Shown: positions 28,789-37,978, counted from the stretch's first letter. The stretch: DNA of 64,000 nt from Cystobacter ferrugineus (GCF_001887355.1 NZ_MPIN01000002.1:844510-908509), one strand, 5' to 3'. Translations and numbers: made by a program. The notes: generated by a model not told the origin, from the sequence alone.

Positions 28789-29742
28789 TCACGGGGCGGG
28801 AACAGCGGGGAGGACAGGTCCGAGGAAGAGCACACCCGTGTAGGTGACGGGCGTGGACGCCATGTTGAAGGCGTCCTCGGGGCAGGGCTCGGTGTAGCAG
28901 AGCGACTTGAAGGTGGTGTTGGCCGTCACCTCGCGCAGCCGCACCACGGGAGACCAGTTGGCCTCACCGGGGCGGGCCTGGAACACGAGCCGGGCGTTGA
29001 GGTCGGTGGGCTTGGCGCTGCTCGAGGTGGGCTTGAGCCACAGGCCGTCCATCGTCTTCACGTTGCCGTTGCCGTCCACGGGCACCGGGCCGCCGTCCAG
29101 GTAGGCGAGCAGCAGGGAGCGGTACCAGCCATAGGTGAACTGGGTGAGGGGGGCGGTGTCATTGGGACGCGCGTAGGCGAACGTCGGGTCGATGATCGCG
29201 CGCACCGCGTAGCTCTCGCCTTCCGCCTCGCCGCCGCCAAACACGCCGTCCTTGAGGGACTGATCGTTCTTGATGGCGTTGCAGGTGAAGCTGGACACAC
29301 CCGTCCAGCCCTTCACGCGCACCAGGGGGATCGCGCTGCTCGACAGGGGCAGGGTGTCGAACACGGAGTACTGGATGTCCTCGGGGTACGTGTCCGTGCG
29401 CTGATCGAACGGCTTGCCGATCGCGCAGCCCTCGGGGAAGTCATACGAGACGCCCGTCGCCGTGCTGGTCTTCACCAGCTGGTCCTTGGGCGTGGTGAGC
29501 GCCAGGTTGTGGAAGCTGAGCTCCACGCCGTTGAACCAGCCCTTCGAGTACTGGTAGCACTTCAGGGTGCTCGGCTTGCCGTCCTTGTCCAGGGGGCCGC
29601 AACCCGCGGTGGGCTGGAACTTCGCATCGAGCCTCGTGCCGTCAATGAAGCTCTGGTACGTGTCTACGGGCTGCGAATCACCACACGACATGGCACCCAA
29701 CGCCGTCAACAGCGTGAGCGCCCACTTCTGCTTCGTTCGCAC
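28789..29742 (-). CDS. Lipoprotein co-encoded with TonB-dependent receptor
   Basis: This 317-residue lipoprotein of unknown function has a GTG start with a GAGG site and gives a signal ending LGAMSC (lipidated Cys, then GDS). The mature part has paired cysteines (GCGPLDKDG, KCYQY; CYTEPCPED) and many beta strands, suggesting a disulfide-stabilised surface or periplasmic domain. It ends four bases into the possible upstream start of the receptor, so the two are probably co-translated. A substrate-capture role for the receptor is plausible by analogy with SusD-like partners, though it shows no SusD motif. Confidence 0.75.
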   Translation of the reverse strand: MRTKQKWALTLLTALGAMSCGDSQPVDTYQSFIDGTRLDAKFQPTAGCGPLDKDGKPSTLKCYQYSKGWFNGVELSFHNLALTTPKDQLVKTSTATGVSYDFPEGCAIGKPFDQRTDTYPEDIQYSVFDTLPLSSSAIPLVRVKGWTGVSSFTCNAIKNDQSLKDGVFGGGEAEGESYAVRAIIDPTFAYARPNDTAPLTQFTYGWYRSLLLAYLDGGPVPVDGNGNVKTMDGLWLKPTSSSAKPTDLNARLVFQARPGEANWSPVVRLREVTANTTFKSLCYTEPCPEDAFNMASTPVTYTGVLFLGPVLPAVPAP

Positions 29743-29957
29743 GAGAGCCTCGGGGGGAAATGGAGAGGGGGGCTCACGGCACGAACGCCCGACTGCGCAC
29801 GACACCGCGGCCGGGGTGGTCATCTATCAACACTCTGTCCCAATTTCCAATAAGGGGGTGGCTTTTCACATGGAGTTCACCCCTTGACCCGGGGAGTAGG
29901 GAAGACAGGGCCTGGGACTGTGGTATTGAGAGGAAGACCCTTATCGCTCCAGGCCCC

Positions 29958-30728
29958 ATGTTCGAGCAGCAGACTGCTTCCACATCTTCCCACTTGGCCG
30001 GTCCTGCCCTGTTTTCCGTGGTTGTCCACGTAGGGGTGATCGCCGCGCTGGTGTTGATGGCCACGCCGAAGGCAAAACCGGAGGAGAAGAAGGAGGTGGA
30101 GCTGACGTTGTTGCGCCAGTTGCCGCCGCCGCCGCCTCCTCCGCCTCCGGCGGGCGGTCCGCGCCCCGTGGTGCAGCAGCAGCGCAAGCCCACGCCCCGC
30201 AAGGAGACGGTGCTGCGCAAGCCGGAGAAGATCGAGCCGATCAAGGAAGAGCCGAAGAAGCCCGAGCCCGAGCCAGAACCCGAGCCCGAGCCGGAACCCG
30301 AGCCCACCCCCGCGGCGGAGAATCCGGCGGGGGTCGCGGGAGGGGTGGAGGGGGGAGTGGCCGGGGGCGTCGTGGGGGGCGTGGTCGGTGGGACGGTGGG
30401 CGGGCAGCTCGGTGGCACCCTGGGCGGCACGGGCGAGGTGGTGAAGCCCAAGAACGTGCCCCCGTTCGTTATCCAACGCGACGTGATCCGCCAGACGCCG
30501 CCGCGGCTGTCCGAGGTCTTCAAGCAGTCGCACCGCGGCCAGGGCACGCTCACGGGCCTCTACCGCATCTGCGTGTCCACGGACGGCCAAGTCTACGAGG
30601 TCACCGCGGTGAAGTCCGTGCCCGGCGCGGACTCGGACATCATCTCCGGCATCCGCGACGGCTGGCAGTACAAGCCCCAGAAGGTGCCGGTGTGCTTCCT
30701 CTACAACATCCCCATCACCATCCAGTGA
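29958..30728 (+). CDS. TonB energy transducer
   Basis: This 256-residue inner-membrane protein links proton-motive force to outer-membrane receptors. One transmembrane helix (VVVHVGVIAALVLMAT, about 22-37) is followed by a polyproline run, a basic segment, a Glu-Pro repeat (about 105-120) and a glycine-rich GGV/GGT repeat before the C-terminal TonB domain (RGQGTLTGLYRICV; DGWQYKP). The proline and glycine repeats make the periplasm-spanning arm. The ATG is the first in frame after the divergent promoter region and precedes the helix at the right distance. It is divergent from the receptor/lipoprotein operon it probably serves; no ExbB/ExbD genes are nearby. Confidence 0.88.
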   Translation: MFEQQTASTSSHLAGPALFSVVVHVGVIAALVLMATPKAKPEEKKEVELTLLRQLPPPPPPPPPAGGPRPVVQQQRKPTPRKETVLRKPEKIEPIKEEPKKPEPEPEPEPEPEPEPTPAAENPAGVAGGVEGGVAGGVVGGVVGGTVGGQLGGTLGGTGEVVKPKNVPPFVIQRDVIRQTPPRLSEVFKQSHRGQGTLTGLYRICVSTDGQVYEVTAVKSVPGADSDIISGIRDGWQYKPQKVPVCFLYNIPITIQ

Positions 30729-30735
30729 GGCGGGG

Positions 30736-31377
30736 CTAGCGTCCCTTGAGGTAGCGGCCGGACTGCTTGTCGACGAGCTCGAGGCTCGCCCGGGCCTCGC
30801 GGCACTCGGGGTGAAGTTGCAGGGCCTGCTCGAAGCTCTCGCGGGCGCGATCGAAGAAGCGGGTGCTCAGGTACTGGTGGCCGCGGCACACCAGCTCCAT
30901 GGCCTGGTAGCGCGGCGTGGGCAGCAGCCGGGCCGCCCGGGAGAACATGCCGAGCGCCTTGCCGTAGTCCTGCGCCTCCAGGGCGAGCATCCCCAGCTTG
31001 TAGAGCTGCTGCGCCGCGGTGTCCGGAGGGGGACGCGGGGAGGGCACGTAGACGGGGACACCGAAGGCCGGCGTGGGGGCGGAGCCGGGGCGCACGGGAA
31101 TCGACGGCCGGAGCTTGGCCGGGGCCATCTTCTCGCTCCACTCGCGGCGCTTGTCCGGCTGGCTCAGCGTCTCGAAGGCCTTCTTGGCCGCGAGGAACAC
31201 CTCCAGCGCCTGGGCCTTCTCCTCCGGGGGCCGGGTGCGCAGCCGGTCCGGGTGCGACTGGGCGGCGATGCGCAGGAAGGCCTTGCGGATGGCGGGCAGG
31301 TCCTCGGTGCCCTGGAGCCCGAGCACCTCGAAGGGGTTGGGCGGGGGAGTCTGATCCGGCGGAGCGTCCTGGGACAT
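30736..31377 (-). CDS. J-domain protein with TPR-like C-terminus
   Basis: This 213-residue co-chaperone has an N-terminal J domain (about 15-75) with the essential HPD at 42-44, a proline-rich linker (about 95-120), then helix pairs resembling tetratricopeptide repeats (LYKLGMLALEAQDYGKALGM; ARESFEQALQLHPECREARA). It lacks the Gly/Phe, zinc-finger and substrate-binding parts of DnaJ. It starts 13 bases after the Hsp70-like gene and should be its dedicated partner: the J domain stimulates the ATPase and the TPR part recruits clients. Confidence 0.9.
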   Translation of the reverse strand: MSQDAPPDQTPPPNPFEVLGLQGTEDLPAIRKAFLRIAAQSHPDRLRTRPPEEKAQALEVFLAAKKAFETLSQPDKRREWSEKMAPAKLRPSIPVRPGSAPTPAFGVPVYVPSPRPPPDTAAQQLYKLGMLALEAQDYGKALGMFSRAARLLPTPRYQAMELVCRGHQYLSTRFFDRARESFEQALQLHPECREARASLELVDKQSGRYLKGR

Positions 31378-31390
31378 GGCGGGGGCCCTC

Positions 31391-32923
31391 TCAGGGGGAG
31401 GCGGCGGTGGGGGGGCGCAGCGTGGCCTGGGCCTTGCGGCCGGTGGTGGGCTCTCGCGCCGTCACCTGGAGGATACCGTCCGCGTCGATGGTGAAGTCCA
31501 CCGCCACGCGCACCGCTCCGGCCGCCGCGGGCGTCAGCTCCGTGAGCCGCAGCTCGCCCAGGTAGCGGTTGCCGTCCACCGTGGGGGACTCGCCCTGGTA
31601 CACCTCCAGGTCCACGTGCGTCTGTTGATCGAAGGTGGTGGTGAACACCTTCGTCTCGCGCGTGGGGATGGTGGTGTTGCGGGGGATGAGGACGCTGAAG
31701 CGGCCGCCCTCGGTGCGGATGCCCAGGCTGCGCGAGAGCACGTCCAGGAGCAGCACCTGGGGGGCCTGGGGGGAGTCCCCGGCGACGATGTCCGCCTCGA
31801 GCGCGGCGCCGAGCGCCACGGCCTCGTCGGGGTTGACGGAGCGCTCGCCGGGGCGGCCCAGGTAGCGCTCGGCGCGCGCGCGCACCGCGGGCATGCGCGT
31901 CATGCCGCCCACGAGCACCACGCGGTGGATGTCCGCGAGCGCCAGGCCCGCGTCGCGCATGGCCTGCTCGCATGGGCCGCGCAGCCGCTCCAGCTCGCGA
32001 TGGGACAGGTTCTCCAGCATCGTGCGCGAGAAGGAGGGCAGCGACAGGTGCAGGGGCTCGCCGTTGCAGGTGGTGAGGTAGGGCAGGTCCAACGCCGTCT
32101 GCTCGCGCTCGGAGAGGACGCGCTTGGTGGACTCGGCGGCCTCCTTGAGGCGCCAGAGCGCCTCGGGGCTGGTGCCCACGTCCTGGCCCGTCTGCTTGAG
32201 GCAGATGCGGCGCAGCGCGTCCACGAGCAGCTCGTCGATGTTGTCGCCGCCGAGCTGGTTGTCCCCGCAGGTGGCGAGCACCTGCACCACCTCGCCCTCC
32301 ACGTGCAGGAGGGAGATGTCGAAGGTGCCCCCACCCAGGTCGAACACGGCGATGTTCTCCGCGCGCGACTCGTCCACGCGGCAGGCGAGCATGGCGGCGG
32401 TGGGCTCGTTGAGCAGCCGGTGCACGGTGAGCCCGGCGCGCTCGCCCGCGAGCTTCGTCTCCTGGCGCTGGGCCTCGTCGAAGTAGGCGGGCACGGTGAT
32501 GACGGCGCCGTCCACGGGCTGGCCGAGGTTGTTCTCCGCGCTCTCCTTGAGGTAGCGCAGCACGTGGGAGAGCACCTCGGAGGGGCTCTTGAGCTGGCCG
32601 TGCACGCGCACCGCGGCGTTGCCGGCGGCGTCGGCGGCCACCTCGTAGGGCAAGAGCTTGCGCATGGCCTGCACGGCGGGGTCCGAGAAGCGCCGGCCCA
32701 CGAGGCGCTTGGCGCCGAAGATGGTGTCGCGCGGGTGGAGCACGGCCTGGCGGCGCGCGGCGCTGCCCACCGTCACCCGGCCCGAGGCGTCGAAGGCGAC
32801 GACGGAGGGCGTGGTGCGCTCGCCCTCGCGGTTGAGCAGGACGCGGGCCTGTCCCGTGGCGGGGTCCACCCGGGCCATGCAGCTATTGGTCGTGCCCAGA
32901 TCGATTCCGAGAACGATTCCCAT
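31391..32923 (-). CDS. Hsp70/DnaK-like chaperone lacking the C-terminal lid
   Basis: This Hsp70 ATPase of 510 residues, about 130 shorter than DnaK, has a full nucleotide-binding domain: GIDLGTTNSC at the start, NEPTAAMLA, VFDLGGGTFDISLL and VVLVGGMTRMP. The beta substrate-binding domain ends near VTAREPTTGRKAQ, and the helical lid is absent. Lid-less Hsp70s are specialised rather than housekeeping. It lies between a Ser/Thr kinase and a J-domain gene on one strand with gaps of 29 and 13 bases, so the three form an operon. Confidence 0.93.
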   Translation of the reverse strand: MGIVLGIDLGTTNSCMARVDPATGQARVLLNREGERTTPSVVAFDASGRVTVGSAARRQAVLHPRDTIFGAKRLVGRRFSDPAVQAMRKLLPYEVAADAAGNAAVRVHGQLKSPSEVLSHVLRYLKESAENNLGQPVDGAVITVPAYFDEAQRQETKLAGERAGLTVHRLLNEPTAAMLACRVDESRAENIAVFDLGGGTFDISLLHVEGEVVQVLATCGDNQLGGDNIDELLVDALRRICLKQTGQDVGTSPEALWRLKEAAESTKRVLSEREQTALDLPYLTTCNGEPLHLSLPSFSRTMLENLSHRELERLRGPCEQAMRDAGLALADIHRVVLVGGMTRMPAVRARAERYLGRPGERSVNPDEAVALGAALEADIVAGDSPQAPQVLLLDVLSRSLGIRTEGGRFSVLIPRNTTIPTRETKVFTTTFDQQTHVDLEVYQGESPTVDGNRYLGELRLTELTPAAAGAVRVAVDFTIDADGILQVTAREPTTGRKAQATLRPPTAASP

Positions 32924-32952
32924 CGGCGCCCCTCGTCCGCCGGGCCGCTCTT

Positions 32953-34905
32953 TCAGGCCGATGCCAGCAGCCCGACCTCGGTGAAGAGCAACGCCACCCG
33001 GCGCAGGGCCACTTCATCCTCCGGACGCTTGAGTTCCGCAAGCGCGCTGGAGAGGGTATTGCCCGGCTTGTTCAGCAGCGAGGCGGCGCGCAGCTCGGAG
33101 GCCGAGAGGCTCAAGTCGTTGGCCGCCACGGGGGCGTCCAGGTTGCGGTAGAGCGGCTTGTGGCGCAGCGGCTCCTGCTCGCGCACCAGGCGCTCCAGCG
33201 GGTAGTGCATGCGCAGGCCCTCGTTGAGCAGCGCGAGGCCGCCCAGCCGTTCCTCGGAGCCGTCGTTGATGGGCGTCTCGTGCTCGAAGAAGGCATAGCG
33301 GCCGCGCGCCCAGGTGAGCAGGCCGAGCGCCACGGAGCGGCGGTGCTCGCGCGTCCACTCGGCGAGCTCCGCGGGGGACAGGGCGCGCGAGGCCAGCAGT
33401 GCCTCCAGCAGCCGGCCGGAGAAGGGGCGCGTGCCCTCCACCGCGCGCTGCCATTGCTCGGTGGACAGCTTGCCCTTGCTCAGCAGGAAGGGGCCGAAGC
33501 GGTCCGCGGCGAGGCTCGAGCGCACGGCGATGATCTGCCCCGCCTTGAGGAACAGCTCCTTGTGGACGCGGTTGTCCTCGAAGTGCAGCCGGCCGGTGAC
33601 GCGCGCGAGCAACAGCCGGGCCATGACGCGCAAGGGGGAGGCGAGGGTGAGGTTGCCGGCGTAGCGGGGGCGGGGAGCGCTGGCGCGCCGGGCGGCGAGG
33701 CGCTCGTGGGCGGCGTTGGCCGCGGCGCTCAGGCGCGGGAAGGCGGAGGGGGACAGGAAGGGCCCTCCGGACTGGGACACCTGCACGTCGGGCGAGAGCT
33801 TGCCGGAGGCGAAGAGAAGCTGCACGTCCTCCTCGCCCAGCTTCATGAGGTAGAGCCCGCCGCCCGGCTCGCGCACGGTGTACGTGGGAGCGCTGGCCGC
33901 CGGTGGGGCTTCCTGGACGAGCAGGCCCGGGGGGATGGGCGGCTGCACGGGAGGGGCGCGCACCTCGGGCTCGTAGCAGGTGGCCATGAGCGCGGCGAGG
34001 TCGCGCTGGGACACGCGCAGGCCCGCGGACAGGAGGAACTCATCCAGCGCGTCGAGCACGTCGGCGGCCGTCTGGTAGCGCTCGTCCGGGTTGGCGAGCA
34101 CGCTGCGGTTGACCACGTTGCACAGCGCCTCGGGCAGGAAGGGGGCCGCGTCCTGCAGGCGCAGGGGCCGGGCGCGCAGCGCCACCGTCTGCTTGAGCAC
34201 GTCCATCACCGTGCCCTGCTTGAAGGCATGGCGCCGCGCGAGCATCTCGTAGAGGGTGATGCCCAGCGCGAAGACGTCCCCGCGCCCGTCGGCCTTCTTG
34301 CGCGCGAGCTGCTCGGGCGGGATGTAGCCCGGCTTGCCGCGCACGTTGTTGGTGCTGCCCGAGTTGCCCACCAGGGCGACGCCGAAGTCGAGCAGCTTCA
34401 CCTCTCCCTCGAAGGAGATGATGATGTTGGTGGGGTTGACGTCGCGGTGCACCAGGTGCAGGGGCTCGCCGGCGGCCGAGCGCGCGCGGTGCGCGTAGTC
34501 CAGGCCCTTGAGCACCTCCATGGCGATGTAGCAGGCGATGTGCACGGGGATGCCCTGGCCGCGCGCCGCCATGCGCCGCATCATGTCGTGCAGGTCGCGG
34601 CCATGGATGAACTCCATGGCGATGAAGTACTCGCCGCGCTGCTCTCCGAAGTCGAAGATCTGCGCGATGTTCATGTGTTGCAGGAGCGCCGACAGCCGCG
34701 CCTCCTCGATGAACATCTTCACCGCGGACTCCTGGAGGATGGCCTCGGGGAGCACGCGCTTGACGACCACGGGCTTGGCGAAGCCACCGGCTCCGAGCGC
34801 CACGCCGCGGTAGATGTCCGCCATGCCCCCGCGCCCCAGGTGGCTGAGCAGGACATAGCGGCCGAAGCGCGTCGGCAGGGTGGGGTGGCCAGACGGGTTG
34901 CTCAT
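32953..34905 (-). CDS. Ser/Thr protein kinase with DUF4388-like C-terminus
   Basis: This is a 650-residue eukaryote-type kinase. The catalytic domain (about 13-290) is intact: LGRGGMADIY, VVVKRV lysine, HRDVNPTN and DFG. The activation segment GNSGSTNNVRGKPGYIPPEQ is present. No transmembrane helix is evident. A short GYF2-like stretch (YLMKLGEEDVQLLFASGKL, about 350-400) precedes a DUF4388/PATAN-like domain (GRLHFEDNRVHKELFLKAGQ). The start overlaps the stop of the coiled-coil gene upstream (ATGA). The Hsp70 downstream or the coiled-coil protein may be a substrate, inferred from gene order. Confidence 0.92.
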   Translation of the reverse strand: MSNPSGHPTLPTRFGRYVLLSHLGRGGMADIYRGVALGAGGFAKPVVVKRVLPEAILQESAVKMFIEEARLSALLQHMNIAQIFDFGEQRGEYFIAMEFIHGRDLHDMMRRMAARGQGIPVHIACYIAMEVLKGLDYAHRARSAAGEPLHLVHRDVNPTNIIISFEGEVKLLDFGVALVGNSGSTNNVRGKPGYIPPEQLARKKADGRGDVFALGITLYEMLARRHAFKQGTVMDVLKQTVALRARPLRLQDAAPFLPEALCNVVNRSVLANPDERYQTAADVLDALDEFLLSAGLRVSQRDLAALMATCYEPEVRAPPVQPPIPPGLLVQEAPPAASAPTYTVREPGGGLYLMKLGEEDVQLLFASGKLSPDVQVSQSGGPFLSPSAFPRLSAAANAAHERLAARRASAPRPRYAGNLTLASPLRVMARLLLARVTGRLHFEDNRVHKELFLKAGQIIAVRSSLAADRFGPFLLSKGKLSTEQWQRAVEGTRPFSGRLLEALLASRALSPAELAEWTREHRRSVALGLLTWARGRYAFFEHETPINDGSEERLGGLALLNEGLRMHYPLERLVREQEPLRHKPLYRNLDAPVAANDLSLSASELRAASLLNKPGNTLSSALAELKRPEDEVALRRVALLFTEVGLLASA

Positions 34906-36020
34906 TTCCTACCGGTGGAGCCGGGCTCGTTCTGCTCGGCGAGCACTTCGTTGAACATGTCCTCGCTGATGACGAGCGTGCCAGGACGCTCCAGCAGGGG
35001 GACGGGGGGCGTGGGGGTGGAGGGCGTGCGCGACGCGGTGGGCACCCGCGCGCTGGCCTTGGGCATGACGGGCGGCGGGGGAGGTGGCAGCCCCGGAACC
35101 ACGGGCGACATGGACGGCACCGGCGGAGGCAGTGACGGCGGGCCCACCGCGAACTCGTCCAGCGGCCCGAAGCGGATCTCCCGGCTGGTGGGTCTGCGCT
35201 CGGGCTTGGGAGGTGGTGGCGCGGGCGGGGCCTCGGTGTCCTCGGTGCCCAGCGTCTCCAGCAGGTGGTTGGCGAGCTGCATCGTGCTGTTGCCGAAGAG
35301 CTGCTCCGGGGGGGGCTTCTGGGTGGAGCGCGGCCGCGCGGTGGGCTCCGTCACGGGCGCGGGCACGCGCTCGGCGGGGGTCGCGGGCGGAGCGGGGGTG
35401 AGCAGGGACACCATCTTGCGCAGGTCCGCGAGCGTCTGCTCCTTGGCCATCAGCGTCTCGTCCCGGGCGGAGATGCCACGCTCGAGCTCGGTCACGCGCT
35501 GGGCGAGCCGATCCCTCTCGGCGCGCAGCCGGGCCAGGTCGTCGTTGCCGGTGCGGGGCCGCTCGGCGGCCGACTCCGCGCCTTCCAGCCGCTGGCGCAG
35601 GGAGAGCAGCTCGCGCAGCCACATCCTCTTCTCCTCGCGCAGGATGGCCTCGTGCTCGTGGCGCTCCGTGGCCTGCTGCTCGAGGCCGCGCTCCAGGTTC
35701 TCACCCATGGAGCCGAGCGCCGCGCGCAGCTCCTGCAACCCCTGGTGGGCGCGCTCCAACCGCTGCACGCACTGGCCCTGCTCCTCGATGCGCTCGAGCA
35801 GCCTGGGCATCACGGGGATGGGTGTGTCGCGAACGCTCCGGCGCAGCTCGTCGCGCTGGGTCTCCAGCCGGTGGAGCTCCTGCGACGCCTGCCGCAGCGC
35901 GGCGGCGACCTGCTCGGCGATGCGCTCGACCTGAGGGCTCAGGTCGGTGCAGCCCTGCCGCGCCGTCTGGAGATCCGCCGGGAGGCCCTTGAGCGGCTCC
36001 CTGCTGGTTGCGTTCCTCAT
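34902..36020 (-). CDS. Coiled-coil, proline-rich protein coupled to the kinase
   Basis: This is a 372-residue protein with no known family. Residues about 20-210 form a nearly continuous coiled coil with heptads (ERIAEQVAAALRQASQELHR; LRAERDRLAQRVTELER). The second half is disordered, rich in Pro/Thr/Ser, with runs of prolines, and ends in a short helix (SEDMFNEVLAEQ). The ATG is chosen because it begins the coherent coil and follows a GGAGG sequence; the far longer frame is spurious. The disordered tail has many Thr/Ser-Pro sites, so it could be a kinase target or scaffold. Confidence 0.75.
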   Translation of the reverse strand: MRNATSREPLKGLPADLQTARQGCTDLSPQVERIAEQVAAALRQASQELHRLETQRDELRRSVRDTPIPVMPRLLERIEEQGQCVQRLERAHQGLQELRAALGSMGENLERGLEQQATERHEHEAILREEKRMWLRELLSLRQRLEGAESAAERPRTGNDDLARLRAERDRLAQRVTELERGISARDETLMAKEQTLADLRKMVSLLTPAPPATPAERVPAPVTEPTARPRSTQKPPPEQLFGNSTMQLANHLLETLGTEDTEAPPAPPPPKPERRPTSREIRFGPLDEFAVGPPSLPPPVPSMSPVVPGLPPPPPPVMPKASARVPTASRTPSTPTPPVPLLERPGTLVISEDMFNEVLAEQNEPGSTGRK

Positions 36021-36151
36021 CACGCTGCGTTCACTCCCTCCACGAGAAGCGGTGCGCCATGAGAGCCCGCGCCCGCGGGATGATACCGCACCCTTCCGCG
36101 CGGGATTCCAACGGACATGGCTCGCCTGCTCGCCGAACCGCCGGGCGGCGC

Positions 36152-36724
36152 TCACTTGCCGCGAGAGGACGGGGACTGTGAAGTGGACGACGGGTCGCGC
36201 GAGGCGGAGGGCACATCCGGCCGCAGGCGGAGGGGAGGTAGGGACTCGAAGTTCTCCAGGGCCAGTTGCCCGAGACTCGCGTTCGCCTCGGGCAGCCGCT
36301 CGATGTCCTCGGCGTACCAGGGCGTGTCGAGGATGGCGGGCGGTGGAGGAGGGGGCGGAAGGGGGGCGGCCGCGGCGGCTCGGGCGGGCTGTTTGTTGCC
36401 CTCGGGCTCGAGCCCCTCGGTGTCGATGTCGGACTGGGACAGCTCCACCGTGAAGGTGGGGACGGGCTGGGCCTCGGCGCGCCGGGGACCGGGCACCTCC
36501 ACCATGGGACGGCGGCGGGGGCGGGCGGCCCCTTCCGCCACGGCCGTGGAGGACTCGGGCGGGCGTGGCACGTCCAGGGCGCGCACGCTCACCTGGAGCG
36601 CCGCCCCGCATCCCGCGCAGCGGATGACCTGGGTGCCCGATGGCGTGTTCGGTACCAGCGTCCCACAACGGGGACATTGGGGCGGCCGGGGAGTGGGAAG
36701 GGGGGGTGATGCCTCTGCGGTCAT
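36152..36724 (-). CDS. Zinc-ribbon protein with disordered tail
   Basis: This 190-residue protein has an N-terminal zinc ribbon (CPRCGTLVPN...IRCAGCGAAL) of the kind that begins many myxobacterial regulatory proteins. The remainder is low-complexity, with a polyproline run and an acidic patch (VELSQSDIDTEGLEPEG). No enzyme domain is seen. It is 131 bases upstream of the coiled-coil/kinase/Hsp70 operon on the same strand and may belong to it. Confidence 0.65.
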   Translation of the reverse strand: MTAEASPPLPTPRPPQCPRCGTLVPNTPSGTQVIRCAGCGAALQVSVRALDVPRPPESSTAVAEGAARPRRRPMVEVPGPRRAEAQPVPTFTVELSQSDIDTEGLEPEGNKQPARAAAAAPLPPPPPPPAILDTPWYAEDIERLPEANASLGQLALENFESLPPLRLRPDVPSASRDPSSTSQSPSSRGK

Positions 36725-36921
36725 GCTCGTCGGTTTTCGAGGACCACCTTCGTGGCATCCACGCGTGCTGCTCCCCATAGGCGTTACACCCGCCCCCCCT
36801 CTCTTGGCAAGCGCACCCTGGGGGTGGGGTGGCTTCGTGGCCCCTCGCTCGGACTCCCGGCCCGTCGGTGCCACGCCGGTGCCACCCTGCCCACGAGCGA
36901 GCACTCGGCGCGGGCGGGGTC

Positions 36922-36938
36922 ACCAAATTCCTTTTGGT
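36922..36938. promoter_or_regulatory. Inverted repeat upstream of the Crp-type regulator
   Basis: ACCAAA (36922-36927) and TTTGGT (36933-36938) form a 6-base inverted repeat, 70 bases before the regulator start. It could be an operator in the divergent control region shared with the zinc-ribbon gene. The rest of the 283-base gap is G/C-rich with no other clear signal. Confidence 0.3.
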
Positions 36939-37007
36939 CCCGGGGTCCAGCAAGTAGAGACTTCTCCGCTTGCCAGTTCTCCCCCGTCTGGACGCCGAGG
37001 TTGATTC

Positions 37008-37691
37008 ATGCCGCCCTATTCGCAGTTGCTGGCGCAAATCCCCATGTTCGAGCAGCTCACGGACGAGGAACTGGGGCATCTGTCGGGGCTGATGCAGCAG
37101 CGGCGCTACGCCAAGGGCGAGGTCATCTTCCACAAGGGGGACGTGGGGACGGCCTTGTTCATCGTCCGCCGGGGGGAGGTGGCCATCCGGTTGAGCTCCG
37201 CGGAGGGCCGGGAGGTCATCCTGGCGATGCTGCACCGGGGCGATTCCTTCGGGGAGCTGGCGCTGCTGGATGGAGAGCCGCGCTCGACGGACGCGGTGGC
37301 GCGCGAGGAGACGCACCTGTTGAGCCTGCACCGGGACGACTTCCGGCGCTTCATCGGGGAGCGGCCCCAGGTGGCCATGGGCCTGCTGGCGGCGCTCAGC
37401 CGCATGGTGCGGCGCGTCACCCAGTTGGTGCATGACGCGGCCTTCCTGGAGGGGCGCGCGCGGCTGGTGCGGGTGTTGCTGGAGCTGGCGCGCACCCAGG
37501 GGCAGCCAGGCCCCGCCGGGGGCGTCGTGCTGCCCAAGCGCACCCAGGTGGAGCTGGCCAACCAGTGCGGGGTGACGCGCGAGAGCGTCAACAAGTGGCT
37601 GCGCCACTACGTGCAGGAAGGCTTGATCTCCGTCGATGGGGGGCAGATCACCCTGTTGGATGTCGAGCGCCTGCGCCGGGACGTGGAGTAG
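37008..37691 (+). CDS. Crp/Fnr-family transcriptional regulator
   Basis: This 227-residue regulator has an N-terminal cyclic-nucleotide-binding domain (about 14-125), including a phosphate-binding cassette FGELALLDGEPRSTDAVA starting at residue 81 with the conserved Arg92 and Ser93, so cAMP or cGMP binding is likely. A dimer helix follows, then a Crp-type winged helix (PKRTQVELANQCGVTRESVN, KWLRHYVQEGLI). No Fnr-like cysteine cluster is visible. Two near-consensus Crp half-palindromes occur 250 bases downstream. Confidence 0.93.
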   Translation: MPPYSQLLAQIPMFEQLTDEELGHLSGLMQQRRYAKGEVIFHKGDVGTALFIVRRGEVAIRLSSAEGREVILAMLHRGDSFGELALLDGEPRSTDAVAREETHLLSLHRDDFRRFIGERPQVAMGLLAALSRMVRRVTQLVHDAAFLEGRARLVRVLLELARTQGQPGPAGGVVLPKRTQVELANQCGVTRESVNKWLRHYVQEGLISVDGGQITLLDVERLRRDVE

Positions 37692-37939
37692 GACCCCCGC
37701 GGGACCGCGCCCTCCTGGCGCGGTCCCCCTCCCATCCACTCCCCTGGGCTCGTCGACGTCGGCCGTCTTCCCCCCTCCACGACGGCCTCGGCGTTCCGGA
37801 CTCCCGCGCGATGCCACCCCGCGGGCGTGGCCTTCGCGCGCCCGCGCCCGGACGGAGTGTCCAGGGCGCGGCGTTCGGGATCGACGGAACGTGAGTTCCG
37901 AGCCTACGTTCCTTTCTACCCCGGATGGAGGCGGAGGGC

Positions 37940-37978
37940 TGTGAACGGCTTCACGGCTCGGGTGTGAAGCCGTTCACA
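37940..37978. promoter_or_regulatory. 15-bp inverted repeat holding two Crp-consensus-like sites
   Basis: Arms 37940-37954 and 37964-37978 are perfectly complementary over 15 bases with a 9-base loop. Each arm region also reads as a Crp-type site: TGTGA-N6-TCACG at 37940-37955 and an exact TGTGA-N6-TCACA at 37963-37978. The element lies in the 343-base gap between the Crp-type gene and the convergent porin-like gene, so by position it could be a bidirectional terminator. The sequence match to a Crp operator is still striking. No gene is seen in the rest of the gap. Confidence 0.5.

Noticed and set aside
34902-37817. 971-codon frame extending the coiled-coil protein upstream
   Set aside because: The extension runs antisense through the zinc-ribbon and Crp genes and is Arg/Pro-rich; the coherent protein starts at 36020.
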